A stretch of DNA of 5,943 nt from URNF01 sp045649855 (GTDB taxonomy: Bacteria > Bacillota > Clostridia > Oscillospirales > Acutalibacteraceae). The translations under genes were made by a program, and so were the position numbers. Under the pieces are notes generated by a model, which saw only the letters and a program-made list of their open reading frames with translations, was not told where the DNA came from and did not search any database. The stretch is taken from positions 1-5,943 of the forward strand of contig JAZRQN010000107.1 in NCBI GenBank assembly GCA_045649855.1, written 5' to 3'. Below are positions 5,467-5,943 of this stretch, piece by piece. Each line of letters begins with the position of its first letter. The stretch's first letter is position 1.

Positions 5467-5943
5467 CTACCCTTCAGCTACCGCGCCGAACAGATCCGCC
5501 ATACCGGAGAGCTGTCGATCCAAAGACTTGTTATACAAAGTCGTATACAAACTATCATCCAATTGGATATCTTCGGTCTCACCCGTCTGCATATCCTTGA
5601 GCTGTGCGATACCGCTTTCCAACTCGTTGTCGCCCACCACGATGGTGTAACGAGCGCCGATCTTATCAGCATATTTCATCTGCGCTTTCAGGCCTCTTCC
5701 AACTACGTCGGTCTGTGCAGCCACGCCGCCCTCACGCAATTTTGCAGCAATCGCGAAACAACGGGTCGCCGCCGCAGTGCCCATAGATGCGAAATACACT
5801 TCACATTTAGGTGCTACGGGGAAATGGGCGTTGTGCTCTTCCATAATCATCAGCAAGCGCTCCAGACCCATACCAAAGCCGAGAGACGGCAGATGAGGAC
5901 CGCCAAGTTCTTCGATCAGTCCGTCATAACGACCACCGCCGCA
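5467..5943 (-). CDS. hisS: Histidyl-tRNA synthetase, C-terminal 158 residues (5' end outside window)
   Basis: Class II synthetase charging tRNA-His. The visible part begins at CGGGRYDGLIEELGGP, the HisRS-specific histidine-binding block, followed by class II motif 3 in GFGMGLERLLM. The C-terminal anticodon-binding domain then starts around PKCEVYFASMGTAAATRCF and includes GRGLKAQMKYADKIGARYTIVVGDNE. The reading frame is open to the window edge. The protein ends DLFGAVAEG; its final Gly codon and TAG stop lie in the right terminal repeat of the candidate element, so the native C-terminus may have been altered by the insertion. No terminator with a U-run follows, consistent with co-transcription with aspS. 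Promoter and leader lie outside the window. Confidence 0.95.
   Translation of the reverse strand, partial: CGGGRYDGLIEELGGPHLPSLGFGMGLERLLMIMEEHNAHFPVAPKCEVYFASMGTAAATRCFAIAAKLREGGVAAQTDVVGRGLKAQMKYADKIGARYTIVVGDNELESGIAQLKDMQTGETEDIQLDDSLYTTLYNKSLDRQLSGMADLFGAVAEG

Larger units (their letters stand above)
5199..5472. mobile_element. Candidate MITE-like element with terminal inverted repeats between hisS and aspS
   Basis: GGGTAGAGCGAC (5199-5210) recurs exactly as its reverse complement GTCGCTCTACCC (5461-5472). Extending inward, 20 of 24 bases match (5199-5222 against 5449-5472). The 274 bp between the outer ends hold at least four more inverted repeats, listed separately, and no recognisable transposase. 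No target-site duplication is seen immediately outside the ends (CTCCTA against TTCAGC). The right end supplies the last hisS sense codon (GGG) and its TAG stop; the left end stops one base before the aspS ribosome binding site. Alternatives are a structured intercistronic RNA (processing or stability element), or a local repeat that is not mobile. Copy number elsewhere in the genome cannot be seen. Confidence 0.6.

Noticed and set aside
5199..5472. A second T-box in front of aspS
   Set aside because: No UGGN-containing T-box sequence, AGTA S-turn plus specifier pattern, or terminator/antiterminator pair is visible on the minus strand.
5357..5650. A 97-codon plus-strand frame crossing the candidate element into hisS
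   Set aside because: Much of it is antisense to the HisRS C-terminal domain and it has no convincing start context.
1..5943. CRISPR arrays, tRNA or rRNA genes, phage or defence genes
   Set aside because: No regularly spaced repeats, cloverleaf-like segments or relevant protein motifs were seen; apart from the hisS-aspS segment, the window is housekeeping and transport genes.

Overview
The window looks like core chromosome of a Gram-positive, low-to-mid GC Clostridia-type bacterium, plausibly a gut Oscillospirales/Ruminococcaceae relative. The grounds are strong GGAGG-type ribosome binding sites, a T-box leader on an aminoacyl-tRNA synthetase gene, a lipoprotein-type solute-binding protein, and the eukaryote-like (type 2) active-site block of IleS. 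The assignment is inference; no rRNA or other taxonomic marker is present.

Layout, left to right. Positions 1-482 (minus) hold the start of ileS, running off the left edge. Its leader (about 501-735) is a complete T-box riboswitch with an AUC (Ile) specifier and mutually exclusive antiterminator and terminator hairpins. It is driven by a near-consensus promoter at 741-769. A divergent promoter at 880-908 (plus) drives a three-gene polar amino acid ABC transporter: lipoprotein binding protein (966-1772), a perfect intercistronic hairpin (1802-1831), permease (1851-2612) and ATPase (2602-3348, overlapping the permease by 11 nt). Between the two promoters lies a perfect 10-bp inverted repeat (792-815). 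A GGGTTAACCC palindrome sits just downstream of the predicted transporter transcription start. A bidirectional terminator (3356-3392) separates the transporter from the convergent aspS (5184 to 3400, minus). Upstream of aspS on the same strand is the C-terminal part of hisS (5943 to 5467), running off the right edge.

The genes share a theme: three aminoacyl-tRNA synthetases (Ile, Asp, His) and an amino acid importer. ileS senses uncharged tRNA-Ile directly. The transporter shows no T-box and probably depends on a DNA-binding regulator.

The main unexplained structure is the hisS-aspS gap. A 274-bp segment (5199-5472) is bounded by 12-bp perfect (24-bp imperfect, 20/24) terminal inverted repeats and is packed with internal hairpins. 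One end carries the last sense codon and stop codon of hisS; the other stops one base short of the aspS ribosome binding site. It resembles a MITE or other small interspersed palindromic element inserted in a hisS-aspS operon. It contains one small open frame (5196-5288) of unknown reality. I found no clearly new multi-gene system; this element is the best candidate for something undescribed.
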